NCBI RefSeq assembly: GCF_003721515.1
Contig: NZ_RJJD01000004.1
Coordinates: 1-64,000 of the forward strand
Source of the DNA: Rufibacter latericius
Lineage (GTDB): Bacteria > Bacteroidota > Bacteroidia > Cytophagales > Hymenobacteraceae
Direction of reading: 5' to 3'
Length of the DNA: 64,000 bases
The notes beneath the pieces were generated by a model that saw nothing but the letters and a program-made list of their open reading frames with translations, was not told the DNA's origin and searched no databases. This document shows, one piece after another, positions 8,140 through 18,100 of the stretch; within the stretch, counting starts at the first letter, position 1; every line of letters starts with the position of its first letter. The translations under genes and the position numbers were made by a program.

Positions 8140-8625
8140 TTACCCAAGCCCCAATTCCCGCCAGGCATCCTGAATCAGGTCCAGTTCATAGCCTTTGCTT
8201 TGCAGGAAATATTGAATTTTCTGCCGACGGGCCAAAGGGTTGCGCTCGCCTTCGGTTTTGTTTTTCTTCTCCAGCAGGTGCAGCAGGTTTTCCCAGTACA
8301 CATCGGGGTCAATTTCCTGGAGGCCTTTCCTGATGCAAAAGTCAGAGATGCCTTTGGCTTTGAGGCCCATCTGGATTTTGCGGCGGCCCCAGCGTTTTAG
8401 GCCGTACTTGCCCCGCACGAAAGATTGGGCGTAGCGTTCCTCGTCCAGCAGTTTTTCCTGCGTCAAGAGAATCACCAGTTCATCGGCCTCGTCTAAATCC
8501 AGCCCATAGTCCAGCAGCTTGGCACGCACCTCATTCTGGGTGCGTTCCTGGTAGGCGCAGTAGGAGGCAATCTTGGGCAGCGCCTCTTTCTTGGTGTAGA
8601 CTTTCTTTTTCTTGGGCTGGAACAC
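8140..8625 (-). CDS. recX: RecX family regulatory protein
   Basis: A 161-residue protein with three helical RecX repeats. ALPKIASYCAYQERTQNEV opens the first, LLTQEKLLDEERYAQSFVRG marks the second and WGRRKIQMGLKAKGI the start of the third. RecX binds RecA filaments and limits recombination. I place the start at GTG 8625, preceded by an A-rich TAAAAAATAG sequence typical of Bacteroidota ribosome binding. A longer frame reaching upstream to an ATG at 8739 would add 38 hydrophobic residues unlike RecX and overlap the divergent transporter gene. The 3' end is followed at 8085-8117 by a faint copy of the dispersed palindrome. Confidence 0.87.
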   Translation of the reverse strand: MFQPKKKKVYTKKEALPKIASYCAYQERTQNEVRAKLLDYGLDLDEADELVILLTQEKLLDEERYAQSFVRGKYGLKRWGRRKIQMGLKAKGISDFCIRKGLQEIDPDVYWENLLHLLEKKNKTEGERNPLARRQKIQYFLQSKGYELDLIQDAWRELGLG

Positions 8626-8733
8626 TGGTCTATTTTTTAGGTGGAAATACCGCCGAAGGCTTACTCTATAAACCAAAAGTAGGTAAAAACAGTTTGCCGA
8701 AACCGCGTTTAAGGGCCCGAAAATCAAAAAGCG

Positions 8734-9657
8734 ATGCAAAATGCTACCGCTAAAACCCCGACCTTTGCAGCTTCATTTTTACCGCTTCCCGCCATGACCA
8801 AAGGGGTTCAGTACATGCTGCTTTCCACGTTCTTCTTCGCCCTCATGAATGTGTGCGTGAAGTTCCTGTCGCATTTGCCGCCCATGGAGGTGGTGCTGTT
8901 TCGGTCGGTGATTTCGCTGATTCTGAGTTACGGCATGATTCGGCAGGCCGGGGTCTCGCCTTGGGGCAACCGGAAACCTATTCTGGTGATGCGCGGACTG
9001 GCAGGCGGCTTCTCGTTGCTCATGTTCTATACCACGCTGCAGAATATTCCGCTGGCGGGGGCGGTGACCATTCAGTACCTGGCGCCCATTTTCACCGCCT
9101 TGCTGGGCGTGTTCATCGCCAAGGAGAAAGTGGCGCCGTGGCAGTGGGTGTGTTTCCTTATTTCCTTCTCGGGGGTGTTGGTGATTGAGGGTGTGGACAC
9201 GCGTATTTCATTGTACTACCTGCTCATTGGCATCGGGAGTGCATTTCTGTCTGGGGTAGCGTACAATTCCGTCAGGAAACTAAGTGAGACCGAGCATCCG
9301 CTGGTCATTGTCTTTTACTTCCCGCTGGTGTCCTTGCCGCTTTCGCTGGTGTTCTGCCTGTTTGATTGGGTGCCGTTGCGAGGGAATGACTGGCTGTGGC
9401 TTTGCCTCACGGGGGTTCTCACGCAGTTGGGCCAGTATTTCATGACCCGTTCTTACCAGATTGAGAAACTGGCGCGGGTGGCTAACCTCAACTACATAGG
9501 TATTCTGTATGCGCTGGCGCTGGGATTCGTGTTTTTCGGGGAGAGTTTCAATGTGTATGCCTATTTAGGCATTGCATTGGTATTGCTGGGCGTGGTGTTG
9601 AACATGCAGTACAGCAGGAGATTACGGAAACTGGAAGCGGCGCAGGCAACCTCCTGA
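8734..9657 (+). CDS. DMT superfamily transporter, EamA type
   Basis: A 307-residue inner-membrane protein with ten predicted helices made of two EamA repeats (about residues 24-152 and 165-296). Typical elements are FFFALMNVCVKFLSHLPPMEVVLFRS in helices 1-2, the helix-4/5 stretch ASGAVTIQYLAP-like IPLAGAVTIQYLAPIFTA, and FGESFNVYAYLGIALVLLGV at the end. Such proteins export amino acids, nucleosides or other metabolites; the substrate is unknown. The ATG at 8734 follows an A-rich stretch. A second ATG at 8794 would start directly before helix 1 and is equally possible. It is divergent from recX with a short shared promoter region. Confidence 0.87.
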   Translation: MQNATAKTPTFAASFLPLPAMTKGVQYMLLSTFFFALMNVCVKFLSHLPPMEVVLFRSVISLILSYGMIRQAGVSPWGNRKPILVMRGLAGGFSLLMFYTTLQNIPLAGAVTIQYLAPIFTALLGVFIAKEKVAPWQWVCFLISFSGVLVIEGVDTRISLYYLLIGIGSAFLSGVAYNSVRKLSETEHPLVIVFYFPLVSLPLSLVFCLFDWVPLRGNDWLWLCLTGVLTQLGQYFMTRSYQIEKLARVANLNYIGILYALALGFVFFGESFNVYAYLGIALVLLGVVLNMQYSRRLRKLEAAQATS

Positions 9658-9658
9658 T

Positions 9659-9697
9659 CGTTTTAGGTATCTTTTCTGTGAAACAGGCCCGAAACGG
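9659..9697. repeat. Dispersed palindrome at transporter 3' end
   Basis: Left arm CGTTTTAGGTATCTTTTC and right arm GAAACAGGCCCGAAACG form an imperfect stem. The right side matches the family core well. Confidence 0.6.
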
Positions 9698-9852
9698 CCT
9701 GCGGCTTTTGCTTCCATCGGTATCTTCTCGCTACCTTTAACATTGCTTCCTTGCCCTGCCGATAAAGCAGGGAAAGGCGTGATATTAAGCTTCTTGAATA
9801 TACGTATGCGATAGCGGAAACCTCCTTCGTTATACAGTCAAACCTTTTGCTC

Positions 9853-12492
9853 ATGTTTTCCTTGTTCCCGCGTCTGTTTTCCCTAAGGGTCAGAACCCTT
9901 GCCTTGGTACTTTGCCTTTGTCTTCTAAGTGCGTGGGCCGAGGCGGGCATCCTGAAGGGGAAAGTGACTGATGAGAAAGGAGCAGGACTGGCTTTCGCGA
10001 CGGTGTATCTACAGGGCTCCACGGTGGGTTCCACCACCAACGAGCAGGGAGATTACCAGTTCAACGTGGAGCCAGGCAAACATACGGTGGTGTTTCAATA
10101 CGTGGGCTACAAAAGCCAGACCAGGGTTTTGGAAGTGCCGGAAGAAGAAAAGCCCACGCCCATTGTGCTCAATGTGCAACTCCTGCCCGATGTTTATAAC
10201 CTGAACGAGGTGCGGGTGAGCCTCAGTGGTAAAAATCCGGCGTACGGCATCATGGAGCAGGTCATCGCCCGGCGGGATTACCACCTGAAGGAAGTGCAGG
10301 CCTACACCGCGCAGGTGTATGTGAAAGGGTTGCAGCGCCTCCTGAACGTGCCCAAGCGCGTACTGGGCATTATAAAGGTACCGGCCGGGTTGAAACCGGG
10401 AATCCTGTACCTTTCTGAGTCTGTCTCGGAGATGAGTTTCATGCAACCGGGCAAGTACCGCGAGCGGATGATTTCCTCCAAAGTAAGCGGCAATAGCCGG
10501 GCCTTCAGTTACAACCAAGCCTCAGAGTTCAACGTCAATTTCTACCAGAACTTGGTGAAAGCCAAAGGGGTGAACGAGCGTGGTTTCGTCTCGCCGCTGG
10601 CCAATAACGCCATGTTCTTCTATAAATATGAGCTGGTAGGCAGCAGTCAGAACAACGGCCACCTCATCCACCGCATCAAGGTCATTCCCAAACGGAAGAG
10701 CGACCCAGTGGTCACCGGTTACCTGTACATCGTAGACGGCTCCTGGCGGCTGCAGAGCCTGAACCTGTACGTGACCAAAGACCAGCAGATTGAGTTCGTG
10801 GACACCCTACGCATCACGCAGCAATTCACGCCCGCGCCCGGCAATGTGTGGGTTCTGCAATCGCAGAAATTCACCTTCGACCTGGAGGGGTACGGCTTTA
10901 AGGGCAACGGCTATTTTACGGCCGTTTACAGTAAATACCGCGTAAAACCCGCCCCCTTTGTAAAACAAGCCCCGGCTCCAGTTCCGGTTGCCCCTGAGAT
11001 TGCGGCACCTGTCCTACCTCAGCCCGTGGCGGCGGCCAAACCCGTTGCCAAACTTACCCGAAAAGAGCGCCGGGCCCAGCGCGATGCTCCCCCGGTGAAC
11101 GGCGTGCCCGAGGCCGATTACTTCAAGAAAAAGGAGGTGCTGCTCATTGAGAAAGAAGCCAACACCCGCGACAGTTCCTACTGGGCCGAGATGCGGCCCG
11201 TGCCCCTAACTGAGGAAGAGGTAGTGGATTACCACACCAAAGACAGCCTGCAGGTCATCAAGGAATCGAAGCCCTATAAAGATTCGCTGGACCGGAAGAA
11301 CAACAAATTCAGTGTGTCAGCCCTGCTGCTGTCGGGCTACTCTTACCGGAATTCGTTTGAGCGCACCGAGTTCAGCCTGGAGCCCGTCACCCGCATCTGG
11401 CAGTACAACACTGTGGAGGGTCTGGTGGCTAACCTGCGCCTGGAATACACCAAACGGTTCGAGGACCGCCGTCGCTACACCATCGCCCCCACCCTTCGGT
11501 ACGGGTTCAGCAACGAGAAAGCCCAAGCCAAGATCATGGGTTCTTATAACTATGACCCGGTGAGGCGCCGTTCCGTAGGGTTTGAAGGCGGAAAGTTCGT
11601 GAGCCAGTTCAATGCGGCAGAGCCGATTACACCTTTTGTAAACACGGTGTACACCCTGCTGCTGAAGGAAAATTACCAAAAGCTGTACCAACGAGACTTC
11701 CTGCGCCTGTGGCATAACCGCGAGCTGGTGAACGGGCTGGCGGCCACGTTTCTGGTAGACTATGCCCAGCGCGAGATGCTCTTCAACACCACCGATTACG
11801 TGGTGCGTGACCGCACTTCCCGGGTGTTTACGCCAAACGAGCCCCAAAACGCCGAAGTCGTTTTTACCGCTTTCCCGCGTAACCAGGCGCTCACCGCGGC
11901 CGTCACGCTGGCTTACCGGCCCGGTTCTGAGTACATCTCGCACCCAGACCGTAAAATCAACCTCGGCTCCAAGTGGCCTACCTTTGATTTGTATTACCGA
12001 AAAGGAATATCCAGCGTGCTGGGTAGTGACGTGGATTATGATTTCGTGTCGTTGGGCGTGAGCGATGACCTGGAAATGGGGCTGGTGGGAACCAGTAGCT
12101 ACTCGGCGAGCATCGGGACGTTTTGGCGGAAGAAGCAGCTGTACTTCATGGATTTCCGGCATTTCTCCGGCAACCGCACCATTCTATCCGGTGATTTCAG
12201 CGGCTTCCAGTTGTTGGATTACTACCGCTTCAGTACCCAGAAAACCTACGTGGAGGCCCATTACAGCCATCATTTCAACGGCTTCATCCTGAACAAGCTT
12301 CCGCTTATCCGCAAACTGAAGTGGCAGGAAGTGGGCAGCGTGAACTATCTCCACACCGATGCCGCTGGCCATTACCTGGAACTGGGCGTGGGGCTGGAGC
12401 ATCTGTTCAAGGTTTTCAGGGTAGATTTTGTGACTGGCTTTCAGGAGCGCCAGAAAGTAAGCTCCGGCATCCGGATTGGGTACGGTTTCTAG
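9853..12492 (+). CDS. DUF5686 outer membrane protein with carboxypeptidase-regulatory-like domain
   Basis: About 879 residues starting at ATG 9853 (an in-frame TTG lies two codons earlier). An N-terminal signal peptide ends near AWAEAG. Residues about 33-115 form a CarboxypepD_reg-like beta sandwich, with KGKVTDEKGAGLAFATVYLQG, STTNEQGDYQF and VFQYVGYKSQ. The remainder is the DUF5686 region, with a Pro/Ala-rich insert and basic patch near residues 370-415 and a beta-strand-rich C-terminal half ending in SSGIRIGYGF, a terminal aromatic residue as in outer membrane barrels. It is thus probably a TonB-dependent-receptor-like or barrel protein of unknown ligand. No SusD partner is next to it. Confidence 0.85.
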   Translation: MFSLFPRLFSLRVRTLALVLCLCLLSAWAEAGILKGKVTDEKGAGLAFATVYLQGSTVGSTTNEQGDYQFNVEPGKHTVVFQYVGYKSQTRVLEVPEEEKPTPIVLNVQLLPDVYNLNEVRVSLSGKNPAYGIMEQVIARRDYHLKEVQAYTAQVYVKGLQRLLNVPKRVLGIIKVPAGLKPGILYLSESVSEMSFMQPGKYRERMISSKVSGNSRAFSYNQASEFNVNFYQNLVKAKGVNERGFVSPLANNAMFFYKYELVGSSQNNGHLIHRIKVIPKRKSDPVVTGYLYIVDGSWRLQSLNLYVTKDQQIEFVDTLRITQQFTPAPGNVWVLQSQKFTFDLEGYGFKGNGYFTAVYSKYRVKPAPFVKQAPAPVPVAPEIAAPVLPQPVAAAKPVAKLTRKERRAQRDAPPVNGVPEADYFKKKEVLLIEKEANTRDSSYWAEMRPVPLTEEEVVDYHTKDSLQVIKESKPYKDSLDRKNNKFSVSALLLSGYSYRNSFERTEFSLEPVTRIWQYNTVEGLVANLRLEYTKRFEDRRRYTIAPTLRYGFSNEKAQAKIMGSYNYDPVRRRSVGFEGGKFVSQFNAAEPITPFVNTVYTLLLKENYQKLYQRDFLRLWHNRELVNGLAATFLVDYAQREMLFNTTDYVVRDRTSRVFTPNEPQNAEVVFTAFPRNQALTAAVTLAYRPGSEYISHPDRKINLGSKWPTFDLYYRKGISSVLGSDVDYDFVSLGVSDDLEMGLVGTSSYSASIGTFWRKKQLYFMDFRHFSGNRTILSGDFSGFQLLDYYRFSTQKTYVEAHYSHHFNGFILNKLPLIRKLKWQEVGSVNYLHTDAAGHYLELGVGLEHLFKVFRVDFVTGFQERQKVSSGIRIGYGF

Positions 12493-12561
12493 AAAATGGC
12501 CTGATTTCCGCTACCTGGAGGCCGCATGTTTCACCACAAGCACAATGCGTACCTTTGCTAC

Positions 12562-12951
12562 ATGATTCAACTGAAAAGCATTCACCACATAGCCGTCATC
12601 TGCACCAATTACCCCGTTTCCAAAGCTTTTTACACCCAGGTGCTGGGCCTTACCCTGCAGCAGGAAATCTACCGGGCCGAGCGCAATTCCTACAAGGCAG
12701 ACCTTGCTTTGAACGGACACTACGTGCTGGAGCTGTTCTCTTTCCCCGATGTGCCTGCCCGCCTGTCTTTCCCCGAGGCTGCCGGACTGCGCCACCTGGC
12801 TTTTGCTGTGGAAAACGTAGAGACTTCCCGCCAGGAATTGTTGCAGCAGGGAGTGGAGGTACAGGAAATAAGGGTAGATGAGCCCACCGGCAAACGCTTC
12901 TGCTTCTTCTCTGACCCAGACGGATTGCCGCTGGAGTTGTATGAGGGGTAA
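12562..12951 (+). CDS. gloA2: VOC family protein, YaeR/GloA2-like
   Basis: A 129-residue single-domain vicinal-oxygen-chelate protein. I place the start at ATG 12562, because the reading frame upstream (to 12526) does not resemble the family. It matches E. coli YaeR closely along its length: IHHIAVICTNYPVSKAFYTQ, NSYKADLALNGHYVLELFSFP, GLRHLAFAVENV and FFSDPDGLPLELYEG. Metal ligands expected in the family are present (His in the HHIAV strand, Glu in VLELFSF, His in LRHLAF, Glu in LELYEG). The activity of YaeR is poorly defined; a glyoxalase I-like or related isomerase role is assumed. A palindrome copy follows 5 bp after the stop. Confidence 0.87.
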   Translation: MIQLKSIHHIAVICTNYPVSKAFYTQVLGLTLQQEIYRAERNSYKADLALNGHYVLELFSFPDVPARLSFPEAAGLRHLAFAVENVETSRQELLQQGVEVQEIRVDEPTGKRFCFFSDPDGLPLELYEG

Positions 12952-12956
12952 GTTTT

Positions 12957-12995
12957 CCGTTTAGGGCTCATTTTCTGAAAGCAGGGCTAAATCGG
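12957..12995. repeat. Dispersed palindrome after VOC gene
   Basis: CCGTTTAGGGCTCATTTTC pairs imperfectly with GAAAGCAGGGCTAAATCGG. The left arm matches the family core TTTAGGGC. Confidence 0.65.
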
Positions 12996-13057
12996 GCGTT
13001 AAAAACAATCCTGCAACTACAACTGCAGGTTCTTTTCCTTTACAGGTTCTTCAAAAG

Positions 13058-13476
13058 CTATAATGTGGAAATGGAAATCAGGGCTTCTTTCTGGGCTGGG
13101 TTCAGATCTGAGATTCTAGGATAAGGAGTTACTTCTCTCAAAGTCAGTTGGTAGGTTTTGGTCCCTAGTGAGATCTTTGCCATTTCGCCTAAAGATAAGG
13201 TTTGAGAGACACTTTCCCCCGTGGAATCCTGCAACTGCACTTGCGCCACGGCAACTCCGGCCCAGATGCATAAGACATCTTTCGGGCAGCGGCTATCCTC
13301 TATTTTCTGGAGTGTTAAGGTAAGATTCTGGATAGAGACAGGTTGCTGCCAGGAAAGCGCATAAGAAGGGCAGGGTTGCAAAGGAGTAAACGGCGGGATA
13401 GAGGCCTCCTGTTGGGGCGCACGCATCCTCCTAGAAGGAGAATAATCAGAAAAACAAACCTGCTTTTGCGTTTCAT
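13058..13476 (-). pseudogene. Frameshifted DSRCP-motif lipoprotein, paralogue of the 20697 gene
   Basis: The C-terminal part, read in one frame, carries TLTLQKIEDSRCPKDVLCIW and LREVTPYPRISDLNPAQKEA, clearly paralogous to the lipoprotein at 20697-21161. In that frame there is no believable start: the only long extension begins inside a terminator stem at 13585. In the next frame, however, an ATG at 13476 opens a perfect lipoprotein signal, MKRKSRFVFLIILLLGGC followed by VRP, matching the paralogue (GCARP). The frames meet at a run of four C on the coding strand (13414-13417 on the plus strand); one extra C there would give an intact 139-residue lipoprotein. This is a frameshift mutation, a phase-variable tract or a sequencing error. 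Family function is unknown. Confidence 0.75.
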
Positions 13477-13570
13477 GGCTACTTTTTAAAGGGGAGGCGA
13501 TTCTACCAGGTCTATTGATAAGAGTCTGTAACCCGGGCAAAGGTTGCTTAGGGCTTGCGAAGGAAGAATA

Positions 13571-13611
13571 AAAGAAAAGGCCCACCAGATTCCTGGTAGG
13601 CCTTTTCTTTT
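13571..13611 (-). terminator. Terminator after susD
   Basis: Stem AAAGAAAAGGCCCACCAG (13571-13588) against CTGGTAGGCCTTTTCTTT (13593-13610), one mismatch. The T-rich flank on the minus strand fits termination of the susCD transcript. It also works in the opposite direction. Confidence 0.85.
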
Positions 13612-13632
13612 AAGTAAAAACCGGTTTGTTGC

Positions 13633-15150
13633 TTAGTACCCTCCTGGATTTTGGGTTAAGCCGGCCGTTCTTACGTCTTCCCCTGGGATAGGCAGCAAAT
13701 TGTGTTTGCCTTCTTTGTACCCCAATGGACCGAGTTCCTGCGCAGCTAGTCCCCAGCGTACCAGGTCTACGTAGCGGAAGCCTTCAAACGCGAGCTCCAG
13801 TTGACGCTCTTTCACAATGGCATCAAACAAGGCAGTGCCGCTGGCGGTGACTGGAGTTAGTTCAGACCGTTGTCTTACCATGTTCAGGTACTCACGGGAC
13901 TTAACTTCGTTGCCGGCCCGGTAATAGGCTTCTGCCGCCATCAGGAGCACGTCTGCATACCTAATCATGCGCCAGTTAGTACCGTAGTTCAACTCAGACA
14001 CCGGTCCGCCGGTCTGAGTGCTGAACGTGCCGTATCTTCTCTGGAAATATCCCTCATAGTCATAAGCGGTGGGGTTGGTCCATTTGCCGCCCATGGCTTT
14101 CAGTTCTGCTTCAGACATGACGGTGGCGTTCTTGCGCTCTACATCTCCGGCGGCCTCAAAGGCTTGGTATAGCTTGGCTTTGGGAGAGTTAAAGCCCCAG
14201 CCTCCGATGAGGGAATCTGAAGGTGCCTTGGTGTAGAAGTCACTTCTTGGTCCCATCAACTGAAGGTGGATGTTGCTTTCAGGCTGAGCGCCCCAAGGGA
14301 AGTTCCCCCAGTCGTAGCTTTGGGTTTTGGTGTAGGAAATTTCAAACACAGACTCCTTGCCGAATTCACCGGCCTCAGAAAACGCCTTGCCCACAGAAGA
14401 TTCCAGTTGAAACTGGTTTGAGGAGATCACCGTTTCAAACTGCGTGGCTGCATCTGCCCATTTCTTCTGATAGAGCAGCGCTTTTCCTAGCAGTGCCTGA
14501 GCCGTTCCTTTAGAAACCCTGAATCTGTCACCGCCGGTAAGGGCTGTTTTCAGGGGAAGGTCTGGCATGGCTTCCTGCAAATCTTTTTCAATCTGGGCGT
14601 AAATAACCGTTGTGGCGGCTCTGCCAGTAGTGCTCCACTGTTCAATTGGAATGTCACCGGTTACCAATGGAACATCGCCCCAAAGAGAAACCAGTTCAAA
14701 GTAGTTGAATGCCCTCAGGACCTTAGCCTCGGCAATCAGCCTTTTCCGCAGGTCGGTTTCGGGCTGAACGTTGTTGATGACTTTATTAGCGCGGTAGATG
14801 GCGCTGTAAGTTAGGCGCCAGGCCCACTTTACGGCGTCATTCTCGCTGTCAAAGTTGAAGTCGTCCAGGGTTTGGTAAGCCGGTTGGTCACCAGGCCCGC
14901 TACCAGCGGCGTTGCTTTCATCTGACGGCATTAATTTCACCAAGTAGATACTGCTCCAGGCGGTGTTATAATGGGCCTGCATGATGTCATAAATGGCAGT
15001 AGTTGCCTGGAGGGCATCGGCATCGGTTTTGTAGAACTCCTGCTCAGAAAGCTTTCCAGGAACCTCCTGGTCTAAGAAGTCCTTACAGCCCGAACTCATG
15101 GCCATTAAGGCTAAGCTGAATGCTGCAATCTTTATATAATTCTTCTTCAT
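13633..15150 (-). CDS. SusD/RagB family glycan-binding outer membrane lipoprotein
   Basis: A 505-residue lipoprotein. The signal peptide ends in SSGC with the lipidated Cys at 22, followed by KDFLDQEVPGKLSEQEFYKT, the typical SusD opening. The helical TPR-like core includes AIYRANKVINNVQ and KVLRAFNYFELVSLWGDVPLV. The C-terminal RagB/SusD signature lies around RYADVLLMAAEAYYRAG and ends with NLLPIPGEDVRTAGLTQNPGGY. SusD lids the SusC channel at the cell surface and binds the glycan before import. It starts 12 bp after susC on the same strand, so they are co-transcribed. A terminator follows. The substrate is not certain. Confidence 0.95.
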   Translation of the reverse strand: MKKNYIKIAAFSLALMAMSSGCKDFLDQEVPGKLSEQEFYKTDADALQATTAIYDIMQAHYNTAWSSIYLVKLMPSDESNAAGSGPGDQPAYQTLDDFNFDSENDAVKWAWRLTYSAIYRANKVINNVQPETDLRKRLIAEAKVLRAFNYFELVSLWGDVPLVTGDIPIEQWSTTGRAATTVIYAQIEKDLQEAMPDLPLKTALTGGDRFRVSKGTAQALLGKALLYQKKWADAATQFETVISSNQFQLESSVGKAFSEAGEFGKESVFEISYTKTQSYDWGNFPWGAQPESNIHLQLMGPRSDFYTKAPSDSLIGGWGFNSPKAKLYQAFEAAGDVERKNATVMSEAELKAMGGKWTNPTAYDYEGYFQRRYGTFSTQTGGPVSELNYGTNWRMIRYADVLLMAAEAYYRAGNEVKSREYLNMVRQRSELTPVTASGTALFDAIVKERQLELAFEGFRYVDLVRWGLAAQELGPLGYKEGKHNLLPIPGEDVRTAGLTQNPGGY

Positions 15151-15162
15151 GGATTGAGTTGC

Positions 15163-18100
15163 TTAAAAGTTAAAGTTTAAACCAAACATGGCTAATCTTG
15201 GAACTGGGTAAGTTCCGCGGTCAATGCCTAAGCTGTTGGCGTTGTTGCTTCCTGCTTCTGGGTCAAGACCTGGGTAGTCAGTGAAGGTGAAATAGTTGTC
15301 AAGAGATACATACACCCGGGCGTTCTTCACTCTGAACTTGCTTGTAAGGGCATTTGGCAGAGTATAACCCAACTGCAACTGACGAACGCGGGCATAAGAA
15401 CCGTCAAATACCATCAGGTCACTGTTGTACACATAGGCGTTGGTGGTGCTGGCAGCGAAACCGGTGTTGGTGCTACCGGCTCCGGTCCAACGGTCTTCAT
15501 AGAAGAAAGCTGGTTTGTTGGCAGTAGGGCGGTCTGTGCGGCTAAAGCCCAGAATTACATCGTTTCCTAACTGACCCTGTACGAAGGCTAATAAATCAAA
15601 TCCTTTGTAGGCCAGGTTCACACGAGCCCCGAAGATTACGTCTGGGTGCGGGTTCCCGATCATGTCATAATCTGCGGGAGAAATCTGCTTGTCACCATTG
15701 GTGTCTACCACGATAGGGTCGCCTGGTTTAGGGTTGTAGCCGGTGATACCGGTAGAAGTCAGGTAAGCGCTGATTTCCTCTGGCGTCTGGAAGATACCCG
15801 CGGTTTTATAGCCTCTCAGGAACCAGATAGGATAGCCTTCTTTGAAAACGGTAGCAGACCAACCAGTACCCACACTTGCTCCTGGGATTTCGTTCACGTT
15901 AGGATCAAGGAAAGTTACCTTATTTTTGATGGTGGTGATGTTTCCAGAAACTTCGTATTGGAAAGCTTCAGCGGCGTCATTACGATAGCCTAATTCAAAC
16001 TCCCAGCCTTTGTTTTGCACGTTTCCACCGTTCACGAACGGGAGCGAGGCACCTACGAAGCCTGGAGCTACACCTGGGGTGATAAGGTCAATAGTTTTCT
16101 TGTCGAAATAGTCGGCGGTGAAGGTCAGGCGGTTGTTGAACATGCCAACGTCTACCCCAAAGTCTAACTGCTCACTGGTTTCCCAGGTAAGATCAGGGTT
16201 TGCCAGGGTAGTAGGGGCGGCACCCACCAGGTATTCACCGGAAGCATCTGGATAACGGCCGGTAACTGCTACCGCCGCTAGCCAATCCCCGATGCGGGAA
16301 CTTGAAAGAGAGCCGTTCTGGCCCCAGCTAGCCCGCAACTTCAATTGGTTTACCTTGGTCTCAGGGAAGAAGTCTTCGTTAGACACAACCCAGCCCAAAG
16401 ACAAAGAAGGGAAAGTACCCCAAGCCTTGTCAGGCGCAAACAGAGAAGAGCCGTCTCTTCTTACGGTGGCGTTTAACAGGTATTTTCCGGCAAAGTCATA
16501 AGAAAGTCTGCCGTAGTAAGAGGCCAGGGTGCTCACATTGGAGTTACTGCCAATTCTGTCCAGGGCATCTGGGGTAGTGTCTGCGTAAGAGAACTTATCT
16601 TCCTCTTTGAAGAGGCCAGAGTAGCTACCGCCAATGTAGTTCCACATCCGTTTCACGGCAGAAGTACCGGCCAATAACGTGAAGCCATGGTCTCCTACTT
16701 GTTTCTGGAAAGTAGCGAAATTTTCCCACTGCAGGTTAAACCAGTTGTTCTGAGAGTCTGAACCGTTCGCCACGGTGTTCAAGCTTTCGCTGGAGAACCA
16801 GAACGTAGGCGTCCAGCCGTGCTGGCGTTGGAAGGCTCCGTCAATCCCGAAACGTGACGTGAACTTAAGGCCTTTGATTGGCTCGATGTCGGCGTACACG
16901 TTACCCACTACTTTGTTTTGGGTAGTCTGGCCTCTGGCCAAAGCAATTCTGGCCAATGGGTTGCCGTACTCACCTCTGATAAAGTTAGAGATACCATAAT
17001 AGTTGCCGTTTTCGTCACGCACCAACGGATGACCTGCATTGATGGCGCTTGTCACGTGGGCGGGAAGGGCACCGGTATAGATAACCGGGGTCAAAGGATC
17101 CAGCGAAAGGGCGCTGCTGATTAATCCACCAAATTCATCGTTTTCGGCTAGGCCTCTCCGCTTGAAGTGGGAGTAAGAGAATCTTTCGCCAATGTTCAGC
17201 CATTCCTTGATCTTGTGGTCTGAGTTGATGCGCACGGTGTAACGGTCAAATCTGGCTTTGTCGCCACCCAGAATACCTGCCTGGGTGAAGTAGTTGCCGC
17301 TCACCAGGAAGCTTGATTTTTCAGAGCCACCGCTAAAGCTGATAGAGTGGTGTTGTTGCGGAGCCGATTGGAAGGCTTCCTCGAACCAGTTGGTGCCTGC
17401 ACCTGCTGCTGCGGCCTCGGCAGCAGTTGGTCTTCCTGGGCTGTTAGATTCCTCCAGGTACTGCTGGTACTGCTGCGGGTTCATCATTGGCATCAATTCC
17501 CCAACAGATTGTCTGCCATATTGGAAGCTGTAGGCAACTTCTGAGGTGTTCACTTTACCGGTTTTGGTAGTGATGATCACAACTCCGTTGGCACCTTCTG
17601 CTCCGTAAATGGCCGCTGAAGCTGCATCTTTCAGCACTTCAATAGAGGCGATTTCTGACGGATCCAGGAACTCAATTCCACCGGCTCTAACTCCGTCTAC
17701 AATGTAAAGAGGTTCTGAAGAGGCGTTTGATCCCGTCCCTCTCACGCGTACCCGCATACCGCTGCCCGGCGAGCCGGAAGCTGGCAATACCGTTACGCCC
17801 GCCGTGCGGCCCTGAAGCGCCTGTTCAACGCGGCTGGAAGATACCGTGGCTATTTCAGCGGCTTTCACTGAGGAGATGGCGCCTGTTACCAAGCTCTTCT
17901 GCTGTGTGCCGTACCCTACTACCACAACTTCTTCCAGTGCTTGTTGGTCTTCCTGCAAACCTACGTCAATGGTGGTGCGTCCATTGATAGAGATTTCCTG
18001 GTTCACGAACCCGATGTAGCTGATCACTAAAGTGGAGGCATTGGCAGGAGCCTGAAGCTGGTATCTGCCGTCTACGTCAGTGGTGGTACCGGCTGTAGTA

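Noticed and set aside
13477-13585. N-terminal extension of the DSRCP protein starting at 13585
   Set aside because: The ATG lies in the susD terminator stem and the residues look random; a proper lipoprotein signal exists in the neighbouring frame at 13476.
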